Positions 1-8,494 of a stretch of DNA of 64,000 nt are shown here, piece after piece. Source of the stretch: Undibacterium sp. Jales W-56 (GTDB lineage Bacteria; Pseudomonadota; Gammaproteobacteria; Burkholderiales; Burkholderiaceae_D). The notes under the pieces are model-generated. The model worked only from the letters and a program-made list of their open reading frames with translations, had not been told where the DNA came from and made no database searches. How positions within the stretch are numbered: the first letter of the stretch is position 1; each line of letters starts with the position of its first letter. The position numbers were made by a program, and so were the translations under genes. The stretch spans positions 1-64,000 of the forward strand of contig NZ_JAJLQW010000009.1 of assembly GCF_025548535.1 (NCBI RefSeq), written 5' to 3'.

Positions 1-164
1 CCTCACCGCTAAAGCCGGTACCTACGCCTGCACTTCTCTTCCTGCCCCCGCCGCTTCTTGCGGCCCTCTCGGACCGCTTCCGCTGCGGGAGCCGAACTAT
101 AGCAAATCCCTTCACTCATTGGCAAGAGGCTTCTTCAAAAATAGTTGCATCGCAATCAGGCTAT
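1..164. other. Left-edge stretch without a supportable gene
   Basis: GC-rich at its left end and AT-richer toward the kinase stop codon. Several short self-complementary runs are present (for example around the CCGCCGCTTCTTGCGG segment), but there is no clear terminator T-run. A reading frame crosses it on the plus strand, but its composition does not look coding. I see no tRNA or recognisable gene end. Confidence 0.4.
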
Positions 165-3100
165 TTAAGTATCTGCACGATATGGTTCAATCTCAGACGA
201 AATTTCTGGCGCAACCAAGGGCAATACCATCGTGAACTTAGTGCCTTTACCTATATGGCTTTCAAGATCAATCGAGCCACCCAATACCCCGGTAACGAGG
301 TTATATGCAATGTGCATCCCCAGCCCTGAGCCACCCTGACCCAATTTAGTGGTAAAAAATGGATCGAAAACACGTTTTTGATCAACATCGGCAATACCTT
401 TACCATCATCGGCAAAGATAATTTCAACATGGGCTTCATCTCTGAGGCGGCTTGATATCCGCATCTCACCGCTTTCTTTGTCGTCGAACGCATGATTCAA
501 TGCATTCGTCATAAAATTCGTAATAATCTGCCCTAAAGGTCCGGGAAAACTATCCATCGCCACATCACCAATCAAATCTGTTTTGAGGGAAAAGGCGCCT
601 TTGTGGAACATAGGTGTCAAGGTCGCGATTACTTCCTCCAAGGCTGATTTCAAATCGAATTGCCTTCTTTGATTGCTTGACTGATCAACTGCAACTTGTT
701 TAAAACTTTTTACGAGTTCACGAGCAATCCCTAGCGTTCGCATTAAGAGTGCCGTTCCCGTACTGGCGCTTTGCAGATAGCTATCCAGAGTAGAGCGGCG
801 TAATTTACCTTCCCCAATATCTTTCAACAGCTCTTTGGTTTTATCCTGCAAGGTGCTGGCAACCGTGACACTATTTCCAATCGGCGTATTTAGTTCATGG
901 GCGACGCCTGCCACCAATGAGCCGAGCGCCGCCATTTTTTCCGAACGGATTAATTCATCCTGGGTTCGCTTTAAGGACTCCATCGCCTCGGCAAGCTCAA
1001 TATTGGCCTGTTCCAGCTTGATCGTTCTTAAACGGACTCGCGCCTCCAATTGAACGGTCATTTCCCGAATTTCTTGCTCGATTTGGTACTGCCTTGTGAC
1101 GTCATGAAAACCAAAAATAAAAACTTTTTCACCGTTCATAGTGAACAGGCGTGCAGAGAGCAAGCAAATCAATGTCTGTCCATTTTGGTGACGATGACGG
1201 ATTTCAAAACGATCAACGCGTCCCTCATTAAATAATTGCCGCATCATCTCATCGCGTTGCTCCGGCTTTTCCCAAAATTGCAATTCCAATGCAGTACGAC
1301 CAAGCACCTGATCTCGCTGGTAACCAAAAAGTGTCAACCAAACGTCGTTTACCTCAATCAATAAAGAAGATGCAACATTCACTAAACCCAGAGCTATCGG
1401 TGACAATTGAAAAATCGTTGAATACTTATATTCATTTTCGCGCAATAGCATTTCAGCTTTTGCCCTGGCGCTCTCTGCCGCAATCTCCTGATCAATATTA
1501 TGAGAGGCCAGTAATAGATAAGTCTCATCGCCGGTAACAAATTTAGATCCAGAAACCCGACATTGAAATATATGACCATCCTTGTGTCGGAAGGCGATTT
1601 GCATGCCGCGTACTTCGCCATCACGCTGGATCAAATCGACCATTTCCTGGCGCTGAGCTACAGAAGCCCAAAGATTTAAATCTCCCGAGGTATGACCGAC
1701 AGCCTCCTCGCGCCTGTAACCGGACAAAGGCTCCCAATTCCGATTAACATCGATGTAATGACCATCCGCCATACGAGTAATTGTTAAGGTATCAGGCACC
1801 AATTGAAAAACGGTTGCAAGAACCGCCTCTCTTTCCCGTAAATTACTCTCCGCACGTTTTCTTGCTTGCTCACTTTCACGAATCTCCGTAATGTCGCGCA
1901 TCGCGGTGAGTAAGTATTTTTGATTGTCAGATTCAAAAACTGTACAAAAAGCTTCCGCTAAAATTGACACGCCATCCTTACCCCTGAATCTGATCTCCTC
2001 GCCACGGACACTATCGCCTTGCTCTAAACGTAGTAGCTGATTGACAAATTGCGTCCTATGCTGATTATCTAACCAGAGATTCAAATCGCGACTGGGATGC
2101 TTGCCAATTGCCTGTTCTCGAACCAAGCCAAACATCGACAACCAATTCGTATTGACATCGACCAAAATCCCGTTGTCCATGCGGATAATGCTAATCGCCT
2201 CGGGAACCAGATCAAATATTTTGACAAACCTCTTCTCTCGCTCCTGTAGCTGCATTAACGCTTCCCTGCGTTGATTTTCAATCCTGCGAAGCTCAGTCCG
2301 ATCTTCCACCAGATACATCAGAAAAGACTCGCCGCCTACCTCAAAACGAACGCCCGAAATATTGACGAAATAATGATGCCCCAGCTTATGCCGATACGTC
2401 GCCTGCAGATCATGCACTTCACCTTGTACACGCATCGCTTCGAGTAAACGATCGCGCTGACTCGTATCCGCCCAAAGATTCAGCTCTAATGAATATTTAC
2501 CTAAAGATTCTTCCCGGCTATAACCGGTAAGCGCTTCCCAGTGCTGATTGACCTCGACATAGCGACCATCCTTTTCCCGGCAAATCACCAGGACATCCGG
2601 CACGAATTGAAAAACTTTTTCAAACAGGGCTTCGCGCTCCCTCAAGATACCTTCTGCTTGCTTGCGAACAGTCATTTCCTCCTGAATTGAGGCGGACAAG
2701 ATCTCTCCCTGCTTTCGCTGCTCCAGAATGATCGCTACCAACAACTGCATTCCTATGCTTAAGTCTAATAAACTGGAGAGCATGAAGCCCCATGGCAGCA
2801 AATTTTCATTCGACCGAATCAAGAGAAAATCGAAGAGAGACAAACCTCTAAGACCGATCAACAGCGCCAGTATTTGGTATCCGCTCCTACTATCTGTACG
2901 CGACGCCTTCCAGAAATTAATTGCAGATGCGCCTAACACGGATCCCGCAAATAAATAGACCGGCAACTCGCGCAATAGGTAATCAAAATTTGTCAAATGC
3001 GAAACGAAAGTCCAAAAAAACAAAAGTGAGAAATACAGAGTAATGCGAGGGATGGCCGTCAACTTATCTAAAAAAATACGCGTACCGCACCAAAAAAAGC

Positions 3101-3329
3101 ATACGAATCCAAGTGAGAAGAAATCGACTCCCATTGCAGATAAAGGGATTTTATCAATGTCGAATAAAACACATAATTGACGAAGAGCCATGCAGGCATA
3201 GGCGATTGTCCAGAATTGGCTTGCACGTGTGCTGACTTTGGCGCAACGCAAATAGAACAAGACAAGCATCGTGATAAAACTGATGCCAATTGCCCAGACT
3301 ATTGCAACGGGTAGAAAAAAAGAGGGCAT
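165..3329 (-). CDS. Membrane sensor histidine kinase with four tandem PAS domains
   Basis: A 1054-residue hybrid-free sensor kinase. The first ~210 residues hold about seven hydrophobic segments, an integral membrane sensing module. Four PAS domains follow (roughly 233-350, 360-480, 500-615 and 625-745). They resemble one another closely, each with a 'VN..W..L.GY/FG...(V)G' core and an 'LNLW' or 'LQFW' motif, so they look like internal duplications. A coiled coil leads into HisKA, with the phosphoacceptor His at about residue 811 in AHELNTP. The HATPase domain has an N-box near 942-946, DDGKG near 974 and a GSGLGM G2 box. It should autophosphorylate and pass phosphate to a receiver protein. 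The natural candidate partner is the receiver gene transcribed divergently about 215 bases away. The signal sensed is unknown. The family is certain; the partner is inference. Confidence 0.93.
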   Translation of the reverse strand: MPSFFLPVAIVWAIGISFITMLVLFYLRCAKVSTRASQFWTIAYACMALRQLCVLFDIDKIPLSAMGVDFFSLGFVCFFWCGTRIFLDKLTAIPRITLYFSLLFFWTFVSHLTNFDYLLRELPVYLFAGSVLGASAINFWKASRTDSRSGYQILALLIGLRGLSLFDFLLIRSNENLLPWGFMLSSLLDLSIGMQLLVAIILEQRKQGEILSASIQEEMTVRKQAEGILREREALFEKVFQFVPDVLVICREKDGRYVEVNQHWEALTGYSREESLGKYSLELNLWADTSQRDRLLEAMRVQGEVHDLQATYRHKLGHHYFVNISGVRFEVGGESFLMYLVEDRTELRRIENQRREALMQLQEREKRFVKIFDLVPEAISIIRMDNGILVDVNTNWLSMFGLVREQAIGKHPSRDLNLWLDNQHRTQFVNQLLRLEQGDSVRGEEIRFRGKDGVSILAEAFCTVFESDNQKYLLTAMRDITEIRESEQARKRAESNLREREAVLATVFQLVPDTLTITRMADGHYIDVNRNWEPLSGYRREEAVGHTSGDLNLWASVAQRQEMVDLIQRDGEVRGMQIAFRHKDGHIFQCRVSGSKFVTGDETYLLLASHNIDQEIAAESARAKAEMLLRENEYKYSTIFQLSPIALGLVNVASSLLIEVNDVWLTLFGYQRDQVLGRTALELQFWEKPEQRDEMMRQLFNEGRVDRFEIRHRHQNGQTLICLLSARLFTMNGEKVFIFGFHDVTRQYQIEQEIREMTVQLEARVRLRTIKLEQANIELAEAMESLKRTQDELIRSEKMAALGSLVAGVAHELNTPIGNSVTVASTLQDKTKELLKDIGEGKLRRSTLDSYLQSASTGTALLMRTLGIARELVKSFKQVAVDQSSNQRRQFDLKSALEEVIATLTPMFHKGAFSLKTDLIGDVAMDSFPGPLGQIITNFMTNALNHAFDDKESGEMRISSRLRDEAHVEIIFADDGKGIADVDQKRVFDPFFTTKLGQGGSGLGMHIAYNLVTGVLGGSIDLESHIGKGTKFTMVLPLVAPEISSEIEPYRADT

Positions 3330-3544
3330 GGAGGACTGTGCTTAGACATGCATAAAACTACTAAATACCACGATGATGAATATTACCACTGGGTATTTGC
3401 ACTAGACCAGTTCGCAATAGAAAAGAGGCGCGCTAATTAGTTGCCCTTTGTTAAAAATAGTGAATCGACCTCTTGATTATCACAAGCGCTTCACATAAGA
3501 TAAAAACAGAGAAAAATTTAATCCAAGCAACAGGGAGAAAACTG

Positions 3545-4198
3545 ATGAAGTTCCAGCACAGTAAGACGCCCGGCTTGTTGAACCTCCAAAGCAACTGCCA
3601 GGCATCGCATCACTTGATGGCCTCTGGCATTCATGTACGGGGATTTAAGCAAACGGGCTTAATTGCACGCCTATTCGACGATTTAATCTCGAGTTGCTCT
3701 GTTGGTCAAAATGATGATGATCTCATTGATTTTCTTGAAGAAGAGCTGGAGACACAAGATCCGGCACTAGCAATGCTTCCCTGGAAAATCTTGATTGCCG
3801 ATGACGATAGCAATGTACACGACACCACATTACTGGCGTTGAGCGGAGTCAAGATCCACGGTCGCCCACTTGAATTTTTACATGCTTATTCGGCAAAAGA
3901 AGCGCGACAATTAGTCATCGACCATTCTGACATCGCCCTCATCTTACTGGATGTCGTCATGGAGACGGTAGATGCTGGCCTGAAGCTCGTGAGCGTCATC
4001 CGTAATGAATTAGGCCGAAATAATTTACGTATCGTATTGCGTACCGGTCAGCCAGGTTATGCGCCGGAGAAACAAGTCAATCATGAATTTGCCATTGACG
4101 GTTATACAACGAAGTCCAAATTGACGCGATCTATTTTGATTTCCGTATTAAATGACACTCTATCTGAAGCGCCGCCAGAACAAAGCCTGCCGAACTGA
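3545..4198 (+). CDS. Stand-alone response regulator receiver protein
   Basis: About 217 residues. The N-terminal ~75 residues are unassigned, and the C-terminal ~130 form a CheY-like receiver. The acidic pair lies in 'ILIADDDSN', the phosphoacceptor Asp in 'LILLDVVM', the conserved Thr in 'RTGQPG' and the Lys in 'TKSKLT'. There is no output domain after the receiver. I prefer the ATG at 3545 because AGGGAGA stands just before it. An in-frame TTG at 3473 would add 24 residues with no better ribosome site. Receivers with this 'RTGQPGYAPE' stretch also occur in DUF3369 regulators, but here the enzymatic or HTH part is absent. It probably works with the divergent four-PAS kinase, as a phosphate sink or through protein contacts. 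A dyad with a T-run follows the stop. Confidence 0.85.
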   Translation: MKFQHSKTPGLLNLQSNCQASHHLMASGIHVRGFKQTGLIARLFDDLISSCSVGQNDDDLIDFLEEELETQDPALAMLPWKILIADDDSNVHDTTLLALSGVKIHGRPLEFLHAYSAKEARQLVIDHSDIALILLDVVMETVDAGLKLVSVIRNELGRNNLRIVLRTGQPGYAPEKQVNHEFAIDGYTTKSKLTRSILISVLNDTLSEAPPEQSLPN

Positions 4199-4230
4199 GC
4201 TGGCTCAGAAGTAATTGCCGCAATAAAAAG

Positions 4231-4259
4231 GAAGTTAGAAAAAACTAATTTCTTTTTTT
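4231..4259 (+). terminator. Rho-independent terminator after the receiver gene
   Basis: An 8-base stem (GAAGTTAG / CTAATTTC, one G-T type mismatch) with an A6 loop runs straight into seven T residues on the plus strand, about 35 bases after the receiver stop codon. Confidence 0.65.
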
Positions 4260-4285
4260 ACCTCAGTATCAGTTTCGCTCCGGCC

Positions 4286-4942
4286 TCATTCCGCATCGAT
4301 CTGCTTAGCTGGCGATGCATCCATAAACGCAGGTAATTGCAGGCAATGCTGGTTGATACTCATCAAAGTAGGTACCTGGCTTAAATCACAATTAAAACGC
4401 TGGGCATTAAAAATTTGCGGAATCAGGCAGCAATCCGCCAGGCCTGGTGCATCGCCGAAGCAAAAACGTCCGGCACATTGCTCTTCAACCAAGCGTTGTT
4501 CTAAGACACGCAAACCCGATAAACACCAATGCTGGTACCAGGTGTTTTTTTGCTCATCACTAAGCCCCAATTCCTTGGACAAATATTTCAGCACACGCAA
4601 ATTATTGATGGGGTGAATTTCACAGGCAATGGCCAATGCAAAAGCACGGACTTTTGCGCGGGCTAGCGGATCTTTAGGCAATATAGCGATCTCTGGATAC
4701 ACTTCTTCCAGATACTCCATAATAGCCAGCGATTGATTAATCGAGATCTCCTGATCCTGGTAGTGGTCCCATAACGCAGGCACCAGGGCATCAGGATTGA
4801 TTTTTTTAAATGCATCCGTTAATTGCTCACCGCCATTTTTTACCAGATGAACCGGGACGACTTCATAATCCAGGCCTTTTAAATTCAGGGCAATACGCAC
4901 CCGATAAGAGGCGGAGCTGCGAAAGTAGCTATAGAGTTTCAT
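4286..4942 (-). CDS. maiA: Maleylacetoacetate/maleylpyruvate isomerase (zeta-class GST)
   Basis: A 218-residue zeta-class glutathione transferase, the usual family length. The N-terminal thioredoxin fold carries the active-site 'SSASYRVRIAL' segment, the family SSxSxRVRIAL motif that binds glutathione. The 'NQSLAIMEYLEE' segment binds the gamma-glutamyl part of glutathione. These enzymes isomerise maleylacetoacetate (tyrosine/homogentisate breakdown) or maleylpyruvate (gentisate pathway, NagL type), using glutathione. The downstream gene on the same strand, 22 bases before it in transcription order, encodes a fumarylacetoacetase-family hydrolase that would act on the product. No dioxygenase lies nearby, so which pathway is served cannot be told from this window. 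Confidence 0.88.
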   Translation of the reverse strand: MKLYSYFRSSASYRVRIALNLKGLDYEVVPVHLVKNGGEQLTDAFKKINPDALVPALWDHYQDQEISINQSLAIMEYLEEVYPEIAILPKDPLARAKVRAFALAIACEIHPINNLRVLKYLSKELGLSDEQKNTWYQHWCLSGLRVLEQRLVEEQCAGRFCFGDAPGLADCCLIPQIFNAQRFNCDLSQVPTLMSINQHCLQLPAFMDASPAKQIDAE

Positions 4943-4964
4943 ATGATTTATTCAGCAAATAGAT

Positions 4965-5669
4965 TCAGCGGTTCGCTCCAGATACGCGCACTTTTAACTC
5001 ACCGACGCCAGCAATACGGGCCTCCATCAAATCACCCGTTTTAACCGCAGCAACGCCCTCAGGCGTGCCAGAAAAAATCAAATCGCCGGGCTGCAGCTCA
5101 TACAGAGTAGATAAAGTCGCGATCACTTCAGCCACGTTCCAGATCAACTTATTGATATCGCTATCTTGTCGCTGCACATTATTGACATCTAGATGAATAT
5201 TGCCCTGGTCTATCCAGCCCGTCTGTGACAAAGGATATATCGGAGAAATCGGTGCCGAAAAATCGAAACCTTTTGCCGTACACCACGGGCGCCCCTGCTC
5301 TTTAGATGCCAATTGCAAATCCCGGCGCGTCATATCCAGACCGACGGCATAACCCCATACATGGGCGGCAGCCGTCTCGACTGCAATATTTTTGCCGCCG
5401 ACACCAATCGCCACGACTAACTCGACTTCATGATGCAGATTGCTGGTCATGCCCGGATAAGGCATGTCACCGATTTGTCCATTGGGTACCGGCAGCACCG
5501 CATCGGCAGGCTTCATAAAAAAGAAAGGCGCCTCGCGTCCGCTCCATCCCATTTCTTTTGCGTGCTCAACGTAGTTCCGGCCGACGCAATAAATCCTATG
5601 CACAGGAAAAAGCGCATCAGAATTCGCCACTGGCACTGAGGGCGTCCTGGGATTGAATACATAGCTCAT
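4965..5669 (-). CDS. Fumarylacetoacetate hydrolase family protein (fumarylpyruvate hydrolase-like)
   Basis: 234 residues, the length of the short FAHD1/fumarylpyruvate hydrolase branch rather than the ~420-residue true fumarylacetoacetase. Family landmarks are 'YCVGRNYVEHAKEMG' near residue 29, 'HHEVELVVAIG' with the metal-binding Glu residues in the middle, 'GYAVGLDMTRRDLQ', and 'GDLIFSGTPEGV' near the C-terminus. It cleaves a carbon-carbon bond of a 3-acylpyruvate with a divalent metal ion. It is transcribed just upstream of the zeta-GST isomerase with a 22-base gap, so the two look like consecutive steps: isomerise maleyl to fumaryl, then hydrolyse to fumarate plus pyruvate or acetoacetate. 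The short length and pairing favour fumarylpyruvate; this is inference. Confidence 0.87.
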   Translation of the reverse strand: MSYVFNPRTPSVPVANSDALFPVHRIYCVGRNYVEHAKEMGWSGREAPFFFMKPADAVLPVPNGQIGDMPYPGMTSNLHHEVELVVAIGVGGKNIAVETAAAHVWGYAVGLDMTRRDLQLASKEQGRPWCTAKGFDFSAPISPIYPLSQTGWIDQGNIHLDVNNVQRQDSDINKLIWNVAEVIATLSTLYELQPGDLIFSGTPEGVAAVKTGDLMEARIAGVGELKVRVSGANR

Positions 5670-5701
5670 AGCATTTCCTTTTTTGGGATGACGATTGCGC
5701 C

Positions 5702-8278
5702 TTAAATTTGACTTACCGTCAGCAAATGCGCAACGCGCAGTTGTTGGGGCGGACTTAATACCGCCGGAGTCGCATAAAAACGCTGTAGCTGTTCAAGACT
5801 GGCACTGTATTGGCTGCCCGATTTCAAGGTCTCTTGCAGCACCTCAACTTGCATCTGTAAGCGCGTTCGTGCTAGTTCGGCAGGGCTGTCAACACCATTC
5901 AATATCTCCAATTGCAAAATAATGGATCCGGCAAGTTCAGCATTACTGAATAAATTGTGCTGGTAGTCCTTGTCATGCGCCTCAAGCGCCTGCACCCAAG
6001 CGGCAAAGCGCTTGTTGAATATCTGATCCAGCGAGGTGAAAATCACTTTTTGCCTGGTTAGATCATCCCATTCAGCGCTCAACACTGGCAACGCCAGTTT
6101 GGCTTGTGCGAAACCGTCTAAAAGCAGACGCTCCGCCTTTTGGCAAAGGTCAAATTTTGATTGCAGCTGTTTTTTCCCCGCTTGAATATCACTCTCTTTC
6201 GCCTGTTCAATTTGTCGCTTCAATTGCAAACAGGCGGCTTGAAATTTTTTCTCGATCATGGCCTCGTCATTACGGGAAACGACACCGATCTCACGCCATG
6301 ATTGCGTGACTTCCCGGAGTAATTTCTGAAGCCCTGACTCATCTTGCAGTCCGGTCGAGGCGACGGCCTGCTCGATACGCGTGCACACAGCCAGCTTGGC
6401 CGCCAAATTCGCTTTACGCTCTTCATCGATTTGGCCAATAACCGTCTTGCGCTGCATGAATAAGGCATCACAAGCGGCGCGGAATTTTTCCCAAAGCTGC
6501 TGCTCATCTTTGCGTCGTAGCGGTAAAGCAAGGGCGCGCTCTTGCCAGCGAGTTTGCAGTTGCCGTAATTGATCCACTGCCTCACGACGCGCAGGATCAA
6601 TCGCCATGGCCTGCTGAATGAACTGCGCTCTCAGCGCTACCTCATTCTTTCTTTGTAGTTCTAGCGGCTGTGACAAAGACTGATAGAGTGCATTGAATGC
6701 AGCATCAAGACCTTGTTTATGTTTGCGATCGACGTTACCGGACTCACGCCAGGCTTGCTTCATTTCGTTTAAAAACTGCGCAACCGATTTCCAGTCCGTG
6801 GCATTTAATAATACATCTGCCTTGCTGCGCCAATCTTGCAGCAAAATTTCAGCTTTTTCCAAATTCTCTGAACGCAGTTGGGCCAGTTGCTGAAAATGTG
6901 CGGCAGCCGGTGCGTACGCCAGATTGCAAGCAGCGTCGAATTTATCCCAAACCTCTTTTGATGCGCCACCGCTGCTTGCCTCCAGCGATTTCCAGCGTTC
7001 TCTCAAACCGCCGATTTTCTTTGCCAGATCATTTGGCTCTAATTCTTGACGCGGCAAATTTTCCGCCGCCTTGATCAACTCATCGCGTGAGATGCTGCCA
7101 CCCCATTTAGCCCAGGACAATAGTCGCCCCAATTCCGACTGGACTTTAAATAGACGCTCTTTTTGCTCAGTACTTAAACCACTGCGCTTGAGATCGACAC
7201 CGCGCAAAGTATCGCGTTCTATTTTCTGCGCCTGCAACGCACTGCCCTGTTCTAGCGCCAGCTCCATTGCGTCTATCGCCTGGATAATCTGACCAGTGCT
7301 GACGATTCGTGCAACTGGCTTATTGTTCGCTGTTGACGATTTTTCTTGCTGGCCGATCTCGGCAATTTTACTGACTAATTGATCGGAATCGCAATCGACA
7401 TTATGTTCAGCTTCGCTAAATAACTCCACATGCACTACTACGTCATCGGGATTTGCACTGTCAGTTTTTGTGCTGCTCTCTTGTTGAGATAGTTGTTGAG
7501 ATAGTTGTTGAGTTTGTCGTTGATTTTGTTGCTGTAGCCATTCCCACTGCTGCCGCACCGCTTGCATTTTTTCCGTAAAGTCGCTCAACAGGTTTTTAGG
7601 CAAACTTGCCGCCTCTGGCTCCGACAGAAATTTCTCGAATTCATGTTGCCATTGATCGAGTTGGATTTGATGCGATGAGTCAGCGATACCCATTGATGCC
7701 GTTAGCAGATAAGATAAATCAATGATTTTTCTTTGCAAAGAAGTCTGTGACGCAATCCTCGCCTGCAATCTTTGGCAAACCTGATCAAATTCCTGTTTCA
7801 GATCATCCGGAAACGATCCGGCCTTTGCAGACATTTTGTCCAATTCAATCAACTGCTGCGGCATCAGCTTTTCATCACGGGCCAGTTGCTGCGCTTGCTC
7901 CAGGCATCGCATTGCCAACTGCCGCTGACGATCCAGCGCCGCCAAGTCGTCCAACCTCGATTGCATTAATTTAGCGACGCGCTTATCGGTATTACGTAAA
8001 GCGTTCGCTACCTTTTGCAAGGCGTCGGCGCTATGCAGGTGCTGTGCAGCGCTATAGCGTCCATCCGCAAAATCACAACTCAGTACGATCTCGACCAGCG
8101 CATTTTCATCCTGAGTCAAGGTTTGAATGCGCGCCAGCACTTCTACGCGCTTTTCTGCATTTTTTTCGGCATTTTCCTGACGCTGACTCTCTTTTTTTTC
8201 CTCATCTGCGGAGGATGTCATGTGCGCCAAAGACGGGGCGGTGAATTTAGGTCGGCGCTTAAAGAGGAAGTCGAACAT
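5702..8278 (-). CDS. DUF349 domain protein, long coiled-coil type
   Basis: About 858 residues from the chosen start 'MFDFLFKRR'. This start fits the family N-terminus better than the upstream in-frame ATG at 8353, which would add 25 residues of unlikely sequence. After a charged low-complexity segment (many E, K, Q), repeated DUF349 helical units run to the C-terminus. They are recognisable by 'W..IG.V.R..(D)..(I)..KF..AC..L' patterns such as 'SWREIGVVSRNDEAMIEKKFQAAC'-like blocks spaced about 75 residues apart. A Q/S-rich linker carries a short tandem repeat. The function of the family is not established; no enzyme motif is visible. It stands alone between the isomerase/hydrolase pair and the divergent deaminase gene. 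Confidence 0.85.
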   Translation of the reverse strand: MFDFLFKRRPKFTAPSLAHMTSSADEEKKESQRQENAEKNAEKRVEVLARIQTLTQDENALVEIVLSCDFADGRYSAAQHLHSADALQKVANALRNTDKRVAKLMQSRLDDLAALDRQRQLAMRCLEQAQQLARDEKLMPQQLIELDKMSAKAGSFPDDLKQEFDQVCQRLQARIASQTSLQRKIIDLSYLLTASMGIADSSHQIQLDQWQHEFEKFLSEPEAASLPKNLLSDFTEKMQAVRQQWEWLQQQNQRQTQQLSQQLSQQESSTKTDSANPDDVVVHVELFSEAEHNVDCDSDQLVSKIAEIGQQEKSSTANNKPVARIVSTGQIIQAIDAMELALEQGSALQAQKIERDTLRGVDLKRSGLSTEQKERLFKVQSELGRLLSWAKWGGSISRDELIKAAENLPRQELEPNDLAKKIGGLRERWKSLEASSGGASKEVWDKFDAACNLAYAPAAAHFQQLAQLRSENLEKAEILLQDWRSKADVLLNATDWKSVAQFLNEMKQAWRESGNVDRKHKQGLDAAFNALYQSLSQPLELQRKNEVALRAQFIQQAMAIDPARREAVDQLRQLQTRWQERALALPLRRKDEQQLWEKFRAACDALFMQRKTVIGQIDEERKANLAAKLAVCTRIEQAVASTGLQDESGLQKLLREVTQSWREIGVVSRNDEAMIEKKFQAACLQLKRQIEQAKESDIQAGKKQLQSKFDLCQKAERLLLDGFAQAKLALPVLSAEWDDLTRQKVIFTSLDQIFNKRFAAWVQALEAHDKDYQHNLFSNAELAGSIILQLEILNGVDSPAELARTRLQMQVEVLQETLKSGSQYSASLEQLQRFYATPAVLSPPQQLRVAHLLTVSQI
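7481..7516. repeat. Twelve-base tandem repeat inside the DUF349 gene
   Basis: TTGTTGAGATAG occurs twice in direct succession, followed by a third partial copy (TTGTTGAGTTTG). In the minus-strand reading frame it encodes repeated QQLS units. The 12-base period keeps frame, so copy-number slippage would only lengthen or shorten the Q-rich linker. Confidence 0.8.
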
Positions 8279-8419
8279 GTGGGTATGTGTAGAGGGTAAA
8301 TGGGTAAAACGTACATCATAACAATATCTGTCAGCTACCACCAATATCCGCACTACTTGAAGACATGCAAGGCCTGCACTATGAGCAGATGCCCCGCTAT
8401 AATCGTGCTATCCGGTTTT

Positions 8420-8464
8420 TACAATATCTTTACAATATTTTTTTACAGTATCTCTTACAGTACC
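8420..8464. repeat. Four tandem TACARTAYY repeats ahead of the deaminase gene
   Basis: TACAATATC (8420), TACAATATT (8431), TACAGTATC (8444) and TACAGTACC (8456) follow one another at 11, 13 and 12 base steps, ending about 30 bases before the deaminase ATG. They could be repeated regulator half-sites on one face of the helix or an AT-rich slippage product. They also overlap where the promoter and leader should be. Confidence 0.55.
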
Positions 8465-8494
8465 TCCTACCAGAATCTTATAAAGTGACACCAC

